From positions 1 through 42,735 of the forward strand of contig NZ_VTPX01000021.1 in NCBI RefSeq assembly GCF_008298015.1: DNA of 42,735 nucleotides. The letters are read 5' to 3'. The notes beneath the pieces were generated by a model. It had not been told where the DNA came from, ran no database searches, and worked only from the letters and a program-made list of their open reading frames with translations. Shown one piece after another: positions 13,073-20,038 of this stretch (positions are counted from its first letter, which is position 1; every line of letters starts with the position of its first letter). This DNA comes from Salinicola corii (GTDB lineage: Bacteria > Pseudomonadota > Gammaproteobacteria > Pseudomonadales > Halomonadaceae). The translations under genes and the position numbers were made by a program.

Positions 13073-13373
13073 GGCTGCGCGCCTTTGACTGCAGAGCGGC
13101 CAGCGTGCCGGTCAGTTCTTCCATGTCGCGTGCTTGCTGGCGTAGGCGCTCGGCAAGCAGCTGGGCGCCGGCGTGCATCTGCTGCAGCGTGTTGCCGTCA
13201 CATTCGCCGGCATCGACGGCGCGGCTGATAGCGGCCTCCAGGCCAAAGGCAATGGCGCTGTTATGATTCATGCAGATGCTGAATGTGCGCGTGGTGGTGA
13301 CCAGGCTGATCTGCTCGAAATCGGCGGCCCGCATCAGGGTGATGATCGACGGTTGCGTGATGTTCTGGCTCAT
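13065..13373 (-). CDS. first gene of the leftward early operon, hypothetical
   Basis: 102 residues, helical (IAFGLEAAISRAVDAGECDG, LQQMHAGAQLLAERLRQQ), with a coiled C-terminus. GGGAG lies 7 nt before ATG. It is the first gene after the repressor-controlled promoter (13396-13425). It resembles the protein at 8317-8571 in its central pattern. No function assigned. Confidence 0.65.
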   Translation of the reverse strand: MSQNITQPSIITLMRAADFEQISLVTTTRTFSICMNHNSAIAFGLEAAISRAVDAGECDGNTLQQMHAGAQLLAERLRQQARDMEELTGTLAALQSKARSHE

Positions 13374-13395
13374 GTGGCTCTCCCGGTTGTCCCGT

Positions 13396-13425
13396 AATGT
13401 TTCAACCTGCCACGTTTTGTGTCAA
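13396..13425 (-). promoter_or_regulatory. leftward early promoter (PL)
   Basis: Perfect -35 TTGACA (13425-13420); the -10 (AACATT, 13401-13396, 18-bp spacer) is weak. The -35 lies inside the operator at 13408-13425, as expected for a repressed early promoter. Confidence 0.55.
13408..13425. promoter_or_regulatory. CI-type operator at PL
   Basis: On the minus strand TTGACACAAAACGTGGCA, sharing ACAAAACGTG with the three other sites (1994, 14173, 14235). It covers the -35 of PL. Confidence 0.65.
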
Positions 13426-13435
13426 GTCGAGACGC

Positions 13436-13460
13436 AAAAAAACACGGCCTTTCCGCCGTG
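13436..13460 (-). terminator. intrinsic terminator of the repressor gene
   Basis: CACGGC (13443-13448) pairs with GCCGTG (13455-13460), followed on the minus strand by seven T. Confidence 0.85.
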
Positions 13461-13478
13461 ACTTGCGGTGTCTAGGGG

Positions 13479-14123
13479 TTATCGATCGCTGGCGATGCGG
13501 GCAACGCGGCCCAGGATATCCAGCTCGTCGAACGCTTCGCGTGTCAGCGTCTGCTCGTCGTCGGTCGCTTCGGTGTACACCGTGAAGGTGTTATCGAGAT
13601 TGCGGCGAATCCAGCGCACCCAGGCTTGCCCATCGACGAGAATGCCGAACAGGTCACGGGAACCTGGTGCTTTGATACGCCGGTCGACCAGGATTTCGTC
13701 GCCACGCTTGCAGACTTCCTTCATGTCGTCATCGCAGACGGTGAACGACACGCACTGCGTTTCATCGAGATCTCGGTGGCGCAGGTACGAGACGCTGTAG
13801 GCGGTAGAGCTGGCGGCGTTCGTGATGCGAGACGATCCCGATTTTGTGGGCACGCTGGTGCGGTTGGTAGTGACGTAACCGGCGCCGCCAATGGCGACGT
13901 TGGACCGCTCGTTCGTCCAGCCCACTATCCAGCCGGCCGGCACGCCGAGTTTGTCGGCAACGCTGGCAAGCTCATCAAGCTTGGGTGAGCGCAGCCCGGT
14001 TTCCCAATTGGCGTAACGTCCACGCGAGATATTGAGAAAGCGGGATATCTCGTCTTGTGTCATCCCCCGTTCGCGCCGCAACGTAGCCAGCCGTTCGGCA
14101 ATGACTTCGGTGGTGTCGGACAT
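13479..14123 (-). CDS. cI: CI-like prophage repressor, apparently non-cleavable
   Basis: 214 residues from ATG 14123 (GGGGA upstream). N-terminal XRE HTH (about 20-43: GMTQDEISRFLNISRGRYANW), a linker, and a C-terminal S24/LexA-like sensor fold (about 108-214). In self-cleaving repressors the nucleophile Ser precedes a Met in the motif GxSMxP; here the aligned segment is VCDDDMKEV with Asp, and the usual Lys near DGxxxxK is Arg170. So it should dimerise but not self-cleave. It probably binds TGTCACAAAACGTGACA-type operators at PL, at the cI-cro gap and before repA. A LexA-controlled antirepressor may inactivate it. Confidence 0.8.
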   Translation of the reverse strand: MSDTTEVIAERLATLRRERGMTQDEISRFLNISRGRYANWETGLRSPKLDELASVADKLGVPAGWIVGWTNERSNVAIGGAGYVTTNRTSVPTKSGSSRITNAASSTAYSVSYLRHRDLDETQCVSFTVCDDDMKEVCKRGDEILVDRRIKAPGSRDLFGILVDGQAWVRWIRRNLDNTFTVYTEATDDEQTLTREAFDELDILGRVARIASDR

Positions 14124-14172
14124 CGAGTGTTCCCCATGCTGTGCGGCACTGGCCGTTCGTTTCCGTGACAGT

Positions 14173-14190
14173 TTACACAAAACGTGGCAA
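14173..14190. promoter_or_regulatory. CI-type operator on the cI side
   Basis: TTACACAAAACGTGGCAA, in the gap between the divergent cI and cro-like genes. It would control the repressor's own promoter. Confidence 0.6.
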
Positions 14191-14207
14191 GGGGAATATG
14201 AAAACCC

Positions 14208-14235
14208 TTGCAGCTGGCGGCTTTCACGCTTTAAG
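14208..14235 (+). promoter_or_regulatory. rightward early promoter (PR), tentative
   Basis: TTGCAG (14208-14213), 16-bp spacer, TTTAAG (14230-14235). The start point falls in the best operator (14235-14255). Confidence 0.45.
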
Positions 14236-14255
14236 CTGTCACAAAACGTGACAGC
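14235..14255. promoter_or_regulatory. CI-type operator at PR
   Basis: GCTGTCAC-AAAAC-GTGACAGC, a perfect 8-bp inverted repeat, the most symmetrical of the four sites, directly before the cro-like gene. Confidence 0.7.
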
Positions 14256-14267
14256 GGAACCCTATTC

Positions 14268-14489
14268 GTGACATTTAACGACTGGGTCGACGATGTAGGC
14301 GGAATCAAGCCGGCGGCGGACCTCCTGGGGGAGAAACCTCGCTCGGTGCGCAGCTGGTACCACGCTGAGCGTGCCCCACGTCAACGATCGGCCAAGAACA
14401 TCATCGAGAAAAGCGGCTATCGAGTCGACTGGAGCGGTATCTATCAGCCGATCGAGACGGCGCGCGTCAAAGCTGAGGCACCGGCATGA
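14268..14489 (+). CDS. cro: Cro-like repressor
   Basis: 73 residues from GTG 14268. The N-terminal half (FNDWVDDVGGIKPAADLLGE, then PRSVRSWYHAERAP) is an HTH typical of small Cro/YdaS-like proteins. It is divergent from cI across a 145-bp operator region and overlaps the next gene by ATGA. It likely competes with CI for the same operators. The Shine-Dalgarno is weak (GGAA). Confidence 0.65.
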   Translation: MTFNDWVDDVGGIKPAADLLGEKPRSVRSWYHAERAPRQRSAKNIIEKSGYRVDWSGIYQPIETARVKAEAPA

Positions 14490-15058
14490 ACGCGTTTCTT
14501 TTCCCTGTCGATTACTCGTCTCGTCCCAAGGTCGAGCAGGTCATCGAGCGTTTCGCGCTGATCGGTTACGCGCGGCTGTTGCTGCTGCTGGAGGATCTGG
14601 CCAAGGCGCCGGAGGGCGCCACCTGCCGCCGCAAATACGTCTATAGCGCGCTGGGCTCGCTGCTCGAGGCGCCGGCCGATGTCGCATTGGAATTCGTCCA
14701 GGCGCTGGCGGAGATCGGGCTTGTGACACTCGAGGACGATGGCGAGTTCGTCATCGTGGCGACGACCAGCATTCGCTGGCCAGCAGCCGAAGCCGCCCAG
14801 ACCGGGCCGCAGTTGTTCACCGACCCGGAGCAGTGGGCGGCATGGATGCATGCCGAAGTGGGGGTGCCATTGGCCTATGCGAAGGGCGAAGCCTACGCGG
14901 CCAAGTACCGCCGCTGGATCGCGTCGAACGTGACGACCGACGAGATGGAAAGGGCGATCACGCGGGCGGTCGAGCATGGCGTCGGGCCGACACCTGCCGA
15001 GCTACACAATCAACTCAAGGCCGTGCGCACGGCACGCATTCAAGAGGCGGAACGATGA
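14486..15058 (+). CDS. early protein with DUF4373-like winged-helix N-terminus
   Basis: 190 residues. The first 90 (FPVDYSSRPKVEQVIERFAL, then a Leu-rich helix, RKYVYSALGSLL, GLVTLEDDGEFVIV) resemble the winged-helix module found at the N-terminus of phage replication-associated proteins such as DUF4373. The C-terminal half is Ala/Trp-rich and helical. The start overlaps cro (ATGA). It may act in replication or its control; the family link is tentative. Confidence 0.6.
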   Translation: MNAFLFPVDYSSRPKVEQVIERFALIGYARLLLLLEDLAKAPEGATCRRKYVYSALGSLLEAPADVALEFVQALAEIGLVTLEDDGEFVIVATTSIRWPAAEAAQTGPQLFTDPEQWAAWMHAEVGVPLAYAKGEAYAAKYRRWIASNVTTDEMERAITRAVEHGVGPTPAELHNQLKAVRTARIQEAER

Positions 15059-15498
15059 TTTTGATCGGGCTGGCGGGGTCGACCATGGCCCGCCGCGACA
15101 ACATGGGGCTGGCGATTGCAACGGCCGGCTTGGAAATGGCCGGGGGGCCACGACGACTGGCGCGCTTGGCTATCTGCTCGCCGGAACCGGGAAAGATGCG
15201 CGACGAGATCATGCGTGCCGAGCGGACGCGGGATCGAATCGACGATATGCGCGGCTCTTCATTTTCCGGGGCGGTGATGGTGCATGTGATGTGCGAGGCG
15301 GAGGCGAAGGTGATTCGCGCTCGTGGCGGCGAGATCTGGCACGTCGAGGGTATGCCGAGCGATAGCGTGGTCATTCACTGGGGCGATCGGCTGGTGACGG
15401 ATACCGAGGGCGGCAGCCGGCACTATTTGGATGCCGTCGAGGCGCTGTCTGAAATGGCTATGGCGGCGAAGACCAAGCGCGAGGCGCGGGCGTCCTGA
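15055..15498 (+). CDS. degenerate dNMP-kinase-like protein
   Basis: 147 residues, ATGA overlap with the previous gene. The N-terminus MILIGLAGSTMARRDNMGLA sits where dNMP kinases have GLxGxxGxGKDT; the P-loop Lys is absent. The C-terminal half (GAVMVHVMCEAEAKVIRARG, GEIWHV, then VVIHWGDRLVTDTEG) follows the kinase pattern of an NEA(E) helix, 'RARGG' turn and His-Trp lid. ATP binding is probably lost, so it may have a regulatory or binding role. Homology is by pattern. Confidence 0.55.
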   Translation: MILIGLAGSTMARRDNMGLAIATAGLEMAGGPRRLARLAICSPEPGKMRDEIMRAERTRDRIDDMRGSSFSGAVMVHVMCEAEAKVIRARGGEIWHVEGMPSDSVVIHWGDRLVTDTEGGSRHYLDAVEALSEMAMAAKTKREARAS

Positions 15499-15734
15499 TG
15501 TCGATTAGCTACGCCAAGGGTGCAGCGCTGGTCTGTCGCCAGGCCGTATTCCGTGACTTTGTCACGACAAAGGGCTATCGCGCCGAGACGGATGCCGAGG
15601 CGGCCTGCGCGATGCGCGAGTACTGCGGCGTCAAGAGTCGTGCCGAGTTCGATAGCGACCCCAGTGCGCGCGACCGCTATCTGGCGATGCTCAACGAAAT
15701 GAACGCCTGGCTGGCGGGGAATTATCGTGGTTAG
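15498..15734 (+). CDS. hypothetical protein
   Basis: 78 residues, ATG overlapping the preceding TGA. Helical, with two Cys (CRQAVF, CAMREYCG). It contains palindrome copy 4 within codons for RDFVT. No family recognised; part of the tightly overlapping rightward early operon. Confidence 0.6.
   Translation: MSISYAKGAALVCRQAVFRDFVTTKGYRAETDAEAACAMREYCGVKSRAEFDSDPSARDRYLAMLNEMNAWLAGNYRG
15552..15566. repeat. dispersed palindrome, copy 4
   Basis: CGTGACTTTGTCACG (6-bp arms, TTT centre), inside the gene at 15498-15734, encoding R-D-F-V-T. Same sequence as copies 5 and 6. Confidence 0.55.
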
Positions 15735-15741
15735 GCATCAC

Positions 15742-16080
15742 ATGAAGCGGCCGCCGACGCTCGAGCAGGCGCTGGGCAAAGGCGGCAGCAAGTTCGGCAA
15801 CAAGCGCACGACGGTCGCGGGTATCACGTTCGACTCTAAGAAGGAGGCAACTTACTACCTGCAGCTGAAAGCCCGGCATCGCGCCGGCGAGGTGACGATG
15901 TTCCTGCGCCAGGTGCCGATCGAGCTGCCGGGCGGGGTGAAGTACGTGGTCGATTTCGTCGAGTTCCTGGCCGATGGGTCGGTGGCGTGGGTGGACGTGA
16001 AGGGCCACCGCACCGACACCTACAAGCTGAAAAAGCGCCAGGTCGAATCGCTCTACCCGTTCACGATCACCGAGGCGTGA
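15742..16080 (+). CDS. DUF1064-family phage nuclease-like protein
   Basis: 112 residues from ATG 15742 (AGG 6 nt upstream; GTG 15727 is an alternative). KFGNKRTTVAGITFDSKKEA, then YLQLKARHRAGEV and YVVDFVEF...WVDVKGHRT follow the DUF1064 pattern. The Glu...Asp...Val-Lys motif is that of a PD-(D/E)xK nuclease fold, possibly a Holliday-junction or structure-specific endonuclease in replication/recombination. DNA cleavage is inferred from fold. Confidence 0.8.
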   Translation: MKRPPTLEQALGKGGSKFGNKRTTVAGITFDSKKEATYYLQLKARHRAGEVTMFLRQVPIELPGGVKYVVDFVEFLADGSVAWVDVKGHRTDTYKLKKRQVESLYPFTITEA

Positions 16081-16083
16081 ACC

Positions 16084-16506
16084 ATGGGGCGACGCACACG
16101 AACCCGGATCGATGACCTGCTGGATGCTTGGGCGCTATGGCTCGACCATGGCAACTACCATGCCGCGCCGCGATCGGTGTTGGCAAAGTGGATGGAAGGC
16201 AAAGGGCAGATCCTGCCTAGCGCTGGCGGTGCCGATGTGGTGTGTGCGGCGGCGTTCCCGATCGAAGAACGTGTCGAGGCGGCAGTGTTGGCCATCGCGC
16301 TCGAGGAGGCGCTGGCGGCTGACGTGCTGCGGCTGGAGTACAACGCAGCGCATGCCGGCGTGTGTGAGCGTTACGGGGCACGGCCTTATAACCCGCATCG
16401 AACGAATCAGGCCGGCAAGGCGTCGTTGCTCAAGGTCTCGGTGCGGACTTATCGGAGCCGACTGGCGTGGGCACGCAATGAAGTCGAGAGGCGAGTCGCG
16501 CGATGA
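16084..16506 (+). CDS. Q-like antiterminator / late regulator candidate
   Basis: 140 residues. RTRIDDLLDAWALWL at the N-terminus and a C-terminal HTH (LLKVSVRTYRSRLAWARNEV) match the general pattern of phage antitermination Q/RinA-like proteins, and it is near the end of the early operon, upstream of lysis and late genes. Terminators at 18660, 20015, 26546 and 31338 stand in the late path, which would need an antiterminator. Assignment is inference from position and HTH. Confidence 0.5.
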   Translation: MGRRTRTRIDDLLDAWALWLDHGNYHAAPRSVLAKWMEGKGQILPSAGGADVVCAAAFPIEERVEAAVLAIALEEALAADVLRLEYNAAHAGVCERYGARPYNPHRTNQAGKASLLKVSVRTYRSRLAWARNEVERRVAR

Positions 16507-16664
16507 CTGGCAACCGGGTGTTTCGGGTAGAGGTGGCGGACCCGGAAACCGGGGAGGTCAAGTCGTTCTCGATGGTGTCATCGACGCTGGCCAGCGAAGC
16601 TGAGGCCTGGGAGCGCGTGGTCGCGCAGTTCGGCGCGGCGCGGGTGGTGAGCGTAACGCTATAA
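16503..16664 (+). CDS. small hypothetical protein (53 aa)
   Basis: Starts by ATGA overlap with the Q-like gene: MTGNRVFRVEV..., with a beta-rich first half and a helix (SEAEAWERVVAQFG), ending RVVSVTL. The last codons and the stop form the first unit of iteron array E. Coupled start and codon pattern support it as real. Function unknown. Confidence 0.6.
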   Translation: MTGNRVFRVEVADPETGEVKSFSMVSSTLASEAEAWERVVAQFGAARVVSVTL

Positions 16665-16693
16665 CGCAGTAAAGCCATAAGGCTATAAAGCCA
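16654..16693 (+). repeat. 8-bp iteron array E (five units)
   Basis: TAACGCTA, TAACGCAG, TAAAGCCA, TAAGGCTA, TAAAGCCA in phase; the first unit overlaps the end of the 53-aa gene. It contains the 22-bp segment shared with array B. Confidence 0.65.
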
Positions 16694-16747
16694 GCGGAAC
16701 CGCGCACGGCAATGCGCCCGCTGGAGAACCGACGAGAGGTGTTCATA

Positions 16748-17110
16748 ATGAATAGCGTCAGACAAGTGACAAGGCATCATGTCGAGCCCGGCCGGGCTGA
16801 CATGGGCATCCAGATTACAGCGCAAGGTCCGTATGGCCAGGGTGGCGACCAAAGCCAGTATGTTGTCACCGCCGGCGCCGAGGCGTTGTGTCATATTCAG
16901 TTCCAGCAGGGCAATCCTGCCGACTATGGTGTCAACGGCGTGAGCCTGGAGGCGCTGCTGGCGATCTGCCTGGATCGTCTCGACCATCTGCAGCATGGCC
17001 CCTATGCCAATCCCTACAACGAACACGCCCGGCTAGACGTCGAGCGCGCCATCGAGTCGCTGAACGACCGCGTACGTGAGCGGGATTGGAAGCGCTGCGA
17101 ACCTTCCTAA
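16748..17110 (+). CDS. Tad1-like anti-Thoeris / nucleotide-sponge candidate
   Basis: 120 residues from ATG 16748 (AGAGGT upstream). The C-terminal part HIQFQQGNPADYGVNGVSLE, ALLAICLDRLDHLQHGPYAN, NEHARLDVERAIESLNDR follows the pattern of Tad1 proteins (INFQNGP...GVNGxxxExLLAIxxDRLxxFQxGxxxCxxNxxAL...EEAL). Tad1 sequesters signalling nucleotides made by Thoeris and so blocks host abortive defence. The gene is flanked by iteron arrays E and F, outside the core early genes, as expected for an accessory gene. Family by pattern; ligand unknown. Confidence 0.6.
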   Translation: MNSVRQVTRHHVEPGRADMGIQITAQGPYGQGGDQSQYVVTAGAEALCHIQFQQGNPADYGVNGVSLEALLAICLDRLDHLQHGPYANPYNEHARLDVERAIESLNDRVRERDWKRCEPS

Positions 17111-17113
17111 GCG

Positions 17114-17137
17114 TAAAGTCATAAAGCTGTAAAGCTA
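17114..17137 (+). repeat. 8-bp iteron array F (three units)
   Basis: TAAAGTCA, TAAAGCTG, TAAAGCTA in phase, just after the Tad1-like gene and before the integrase. Arrays E and F bracket the Tad1-like gene. Confidence 0.6.
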
Positions 17138-17200
17138 ACGCATCGGCACGCGGCCGCACTGTCGCGGCTGCGCGGGCCGTTGCTGCCCGGAGATAGGCCG

Positions 17201-18478
17201 ATGCCACATCAAACCCCAGCGACACTCGTCGTAAATCTCTCCGATGCCGTCATTCGGCGGCATATGTCCGACCCAGCTATCCGTCAGCTGCGCGACCCGC
17301 GCTACCCACTGCGCGTGCGGTTCAACCAGGCCCGCACGCGGGCGTCCTGGTTCGTGGTTCGTTTTGCCGGCGGTGCCGATCATTGGCGGAAAATCGGCGC
17401 CTGGCCGGACCTGGCTAGCCGGGCGGTGATTGCGCAGCTGCCGGATATTCAGGCGCGGCTGGCGGTCGATCCGACGTCGCCGGTGGGTGCGACGAACTGG
17501 CAGACGGTGGGCGATCTGCTGGTGTGGTTCCGGAATCGCTCCGAGAAGAACCGGCAGCTCTCAGCTAGTCGCAAGTCGCAATTCCGCGTCGCGATCAATC
17601 GGCATCTTTTGCCGGGCCTGGGAGTGTTCGTCCTGGATGACCTGGCGCCTTCTGATCTCGACGATCATCTGGTGTGGCCGATGCAGGCCCGCTATGCCGT
17701 GTCGACGATTCGTCAGGTGCTTTCGGTGCTGAAAGTGGCGTTCAAGCAGGCGTCGAAGGTGGGGCAGATCGCGAGCAATCCGGTATCGGACGTGAGGCTG
17801 TCGGACTTCCTGGATGCTCGAGCGAAGCCGAAGCCGGGTCGACTGCGCGCTGATCATCTGCCGGAGATCCTGCCGGCTATCGGTGCTGGGCGTGTCGAGG
17901 TGTGCGTTCTGCTGTTGTTGGTGCTGCTGTTCGGGACGCGTATCTCGGAAACGCGTCTGGCGAAGTGGCGGCATGTGGATCTGTCTACCGATCGCCGCTG
18001 GACGATTCCCGCCGAGCATGTGAAGTCGAGGCGGGAGCATCGACTGCCATTGACCGACGTCGCGTTGACGCTGTTGAAGCGATACCGGGAGTGGCAGCTA
18101 TCGCGGGGTTATCGTGGTGTCTATCTGTTCCCGGGCTCGCAAGGCAAGCCGATCGGCAAGTCGGCGGCGCATGAGTGGGTGAACGATATCGCTGCGGGGG
18201 AGTGGACGTCCCACGATCTGCGGAAATTGGCGCGGACGGCGTGGGCGGATCTGGGCGTCGACTACCTGGTTTCCGAGCTGCTATTGAATCACGCGCTATC
18301 GGATCTCGATCGAACCTATATCCATACGTACGTGGAGCGCCAAGCGGAAGATGCTCTGAGTCGCTATCACCAGTGGCTTTTCGAACGCGGAATTTCCACC
18401 ATTCTGACCGAGACAATCCCGAGACAGACCGCCGGAGCTGACAGCCATGCAGCCCAATGGTGGCGCGGTGCCGTCTAG
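17201..18478 (+). CDS. int: tyrosine-family integrase
   Basis: 425 residues from ATG 17201 (GGAG about 8 nt upstream). The N-terminal arm-binding/core-binding domains reach about residue 205. The catalytic domain has GTRISETRL (Arg247), a Lys near 275, SHDLRKLARTAW (His338, Arg341), LLNHALSD (His364) and DRTYIHTY (Tyr373 or Tyr377 as nucleophile). It would integrate or excise the prophage, or resolve multimers. Having this with repA and par is unusual for a pure phage-plasmid. Confidence 0.85.
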   Translation: MPHQTPATLVVNLSDAVIRRHMSDPAIRQLRDPRYPLRVRFNQARTRASWFVVRFAGGADHWRKIGAWPDLASRAVIAQLPDIQARLAVDPTSPVGATNWQTVGDLLVWFRNRSEKNRQLSASRKSQFRVAINRHLLPGLGVFVLDDLAPSDLDDHLVWPMQARYAVSTIRQVLSVLKVAFKQASKVGQIASNPVSDVRLSDFLDARAKPKPGRLRADHLPEILPAIGAGRVEVCVLLLLVLLFGTRISETRLAKWRHVDLSTDRRWTIPAEHVKSRREHRLPLTDVALTLLKRYREWQLSRGYRGVYLFPGSQGKPIGKSAAHEWVNDIAAGEWTSHDLRKLARTAWADLGVDYLVSELLLNHALSDLDRTYIHTYVERQAEDALSRYHQWLFERGISTILTETIPRQTAGADSHAAQWWRGAV

Positions 18479-18550
18479 GATCGACCGGATTTAACCGTTA
18501 GGAGTGTCCGTTATTGAGCATCGAAGGCGAAAACGACGATTATCCTTTGT

Positions 18551-18600
18551 CACGATATGGTGAGAGGTGTTGCATATCGTTGCAGTTAGCTATATCGTTC
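18551..18600. other. candidate attachment region downstream of int
   Basis: The 231-bp gap after int holds ATATCGTT twice as direct repeats (18574-18581, 18592-18599) and an inverted near-copy (CACGATAT, 18551-18558). This could be integrase arm or core sites (attP). No tRNA-like sequence is seen, so the core cannot be fixed. Confidence 0.3.
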
Positions 18601-18659
18601 ACGTCATGGTGTGTTGCTGTGCATGCAGCGCATCAGTTCCCTTGAATGATCCCTTTTCG

Positions 18660-18686
18660 CCCAGCCCTCACCGGCTGGGTTTTTTT
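18660..18686 (+). terminator. intrinsic terminator after int
   Basis: CCCAGCC/GGCTGGG stem with a 6-nt loop, followed by seven T. It lies just before the lysis genes. Confidence 0.85.
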
Positions 18687-18709
18687 GTGCCTGAGAATTG
18701 GAGCATCGA

Positions 18710-18997
18710 ATGAGAGTCGATTCTGGCCGCGTGATCGCGTACGGCGGCGGCAGTGGCGTTACGGCGTTGTCGTCTAGCGCCAAGGCTTCCGGTGCCGGCG
18801 TCATGCCATCACCAGGCGACGCCATGACGCTGCTCAACATGCCGCTGTTTCAGTTCGGCGGCGTGCAGGTCGTAACAGCCGATATCGTCAGCATCGCGGG
18901 CGTGGTGCTTGTCATCGCTCGCCTGTCCTTCGATGTCGTCAAGTATCTAGACGAGCGGCGACGAAGCCGCCGAGGGGGTGGCGGTGCGGCTGACTAA
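18710..18997 (+). CDS. holin
   Basis: 95 residues from ATG 18710 (GGAG at 6 nt). A short polar N-terminus, a hydrophobic part (MPLFQFGGVQVVTADIV, SIAGVVLVIARLSF) and a basic tail (DERRRSRRGGG) are typical of small phage holins. It overlaps the endolysin gene by 20 bp. It would form the inner-membrane lesion or depolarise the membrane to activate the SAR endolysin. Confidence 0.7.
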   Translation: MRVDSGRVIAYGGGSGVTALSSSAKASGAGVMPSPGDAMTLLNMPLFQFGGVQVVTADIVSIAGVVLVIARLSFDVVKYLDERRRSRRGGGGAAD

Positions 18998-19454
18998 GAA
19001 GCTTGGCGGCACGATCGCCGGTAGCGCGTTGGCGATTCTGCTGGTGGTCGTGCCGTGGTTCGAAGGCACCGAGATGCAGAGCTACCAGGATGCGGTGGGT
19101 GTCTGGACGATCTGCACGGGGCACACGGGCGACGTAACGGCGGGCATGACCGCGACGCCGGCCCAGTGCGAAGCGTTCCTGAAGTCGGATCTAGGCAAGG
19201 CACTGAACGCAGTAGATGACCAGGTTGAAGTGGAGATTCCCGAGACGACTCGGGCTGCGCTTGGGTCGTTCGTTTTCAACGTGGGTGGCGGCGCTTTCGC
19301 TAGGTCGACGCTGCTCAAGAAGCTCAACGCCGGCGACATCGTCGGGGCCTGCAATCAGCTGCCGCGATGGGTCTATGCCGATGGTAAGCGCTTGCGGGGT
19401 CTGGTGACGCGTCGGGCCGAAGAGCGGACGCTTTGTCTTATGGGGGTTGAGTGA
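18978..19454 (+). CDS. SAR endolysin (lysozyme, GH24)
   Basis: 158 residues from GTG 18978 (GTG 18984 possible). An N-terminal weakly hydrophobic segment (about 10-26, LGGTIAGSALAILLVVV) is a signal-anchor-release sequence. The catalytic triad E29-x8-D38-x5-T44 (FEGTEMQSYQDAVGVWT) is that of T4/P21-type lysozymes. Length and order (holin, endolysin, spanins) are canonical. It hydrolyses peptidoglycan after release from the membrane. Confidence 0.9.
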   Translation: MAVRLTKKLGGTIAGSALAILLVVVPWFEGTEMQSYQDAVGVWTICTGHTGDVTAGMTATPAQCEAFLKSDLGKALNAVDDQVEVEIPETTRAALGSFVFNVGGGAFARSTLLKKLNAGDIVGACNQLPRWVYADGKRLRGLVTRRAEERTLCLMGVE

Positions 19455-19900
19455 TGGGCTCGATCTTGACGGGCCGCGTCCTGCCTTGGGGTCTAGTGGG
19501 CGTCATGGCTCTGGTTGGGTGGCTTGCCTATGACGGTCAATCGAGCCGCGCCGATCTTGCCGAGGTTCGGCAGACGGCGGCGGAGGAAGCGGCGGAAGTG
19601 GCAATGACGACAGCAGATTGGCAACGCACAAAGTTCGAGTCGGCCATCCGGGCGCTTGATGATCGGCAGGATGCGCTCGACGCGGCCGCCGTCTGGATCG
19701 ATGAGCGCCGCGCGGATCTCGACACGCTGGAGAAAACCGATGGCGATGATGCGAAATGGCTGGATCAGCCTTTGCCTGCTGGCATTGCTGAGTGGGTGCG
19801 GAGCCTCCCCCGTGAAGACGCCGATGCTGCAGCTGTCGTGCCCGATCCTTCCGTCCTACCTGACCGACCCGCTGCCGGCTCCCAGCCTGAAGGCAGCTAA
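19454..19900 (+). CDS. Rz: inner-membrane spanin (Rz-like)
   Basis: 148 residues. N-terminal transmembrane segment (RVLPWGLVGVMALVGWLAY), a long Ala/Asp/Arg-rich coiled-coil (SRADLAEVRQTAAEEAAEVA to LDTLE), and a Pro-rich C-terminus. ATG overlaps the endolysin stop by one base. It pairs with the lipoprotein encoded in the overlapping frame to fuse inner and outer membranes at lysis. Confidence 0.8.
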   Translation: MGSILTGRVLPWGLVGVMALVGWLAYDGQSSRADLAEVRQTAAEEAAEVAMTTADWQRTKFESAIRALDDRQDALDAAAVWIDERRADLDTLEKTDGDDAKWLDQPLPAGIAEWVRSLPREDADAAAVVPDPSVLPDRPAAGSQPEGS

Positions 19901-20015
19901 GGGACGTGGCGTGCTAGACCTGCTCGCTGACTATGAGTCGTTGAGACGTCGAGCGAACGCCGATCGGGCGACCGTGGCGACCCAGCTTTCGCCGGTCGCT
20001 GGAGAGGCCGATTGA
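19740..20015 (+). CDS. Rz1: outer-membrane lipoprotein spanin (Rz1-like), overlapping Rz
   Basis: 91 residues in a different frame from Rz. GGAGA 6-10 nt before ATG 19740, a signal peptide (MRNGWISLCLLALLSGC) with lipobox LLSGC and Cys20, then a short Pro-containing periplasmic part. It starts inside Rz and extends beyond it, the overlapping Rz/Rz1 class. A terminator follows at 20015-20038. Confidence 0.85.
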   Translation: MAMMRNGWISLCLLALLSGCGASPVKTPMLQLSCPILPSYLTDPLPAPSLKAAKGRGVLDLLADYESLRRRANADRATVATQLSPVAGEAD

Positions 20016-20038
20016 TGCACTGATTCGGTGCATTTTTT
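20015..20038 (+). terminator. intrinsic terminator after the lysis genes
   Basis: ATGCAC (20015-20020) pairs with GTGCAT (20028-20033), followed by TTTTTT. Confidence 0.8.

Noticed and set aside
18549-18556. Half of the dispersed palindrome (TTTGTCACG) after int
   Set aside because: The left arm is not present, so it is not counted as a seventh copy.
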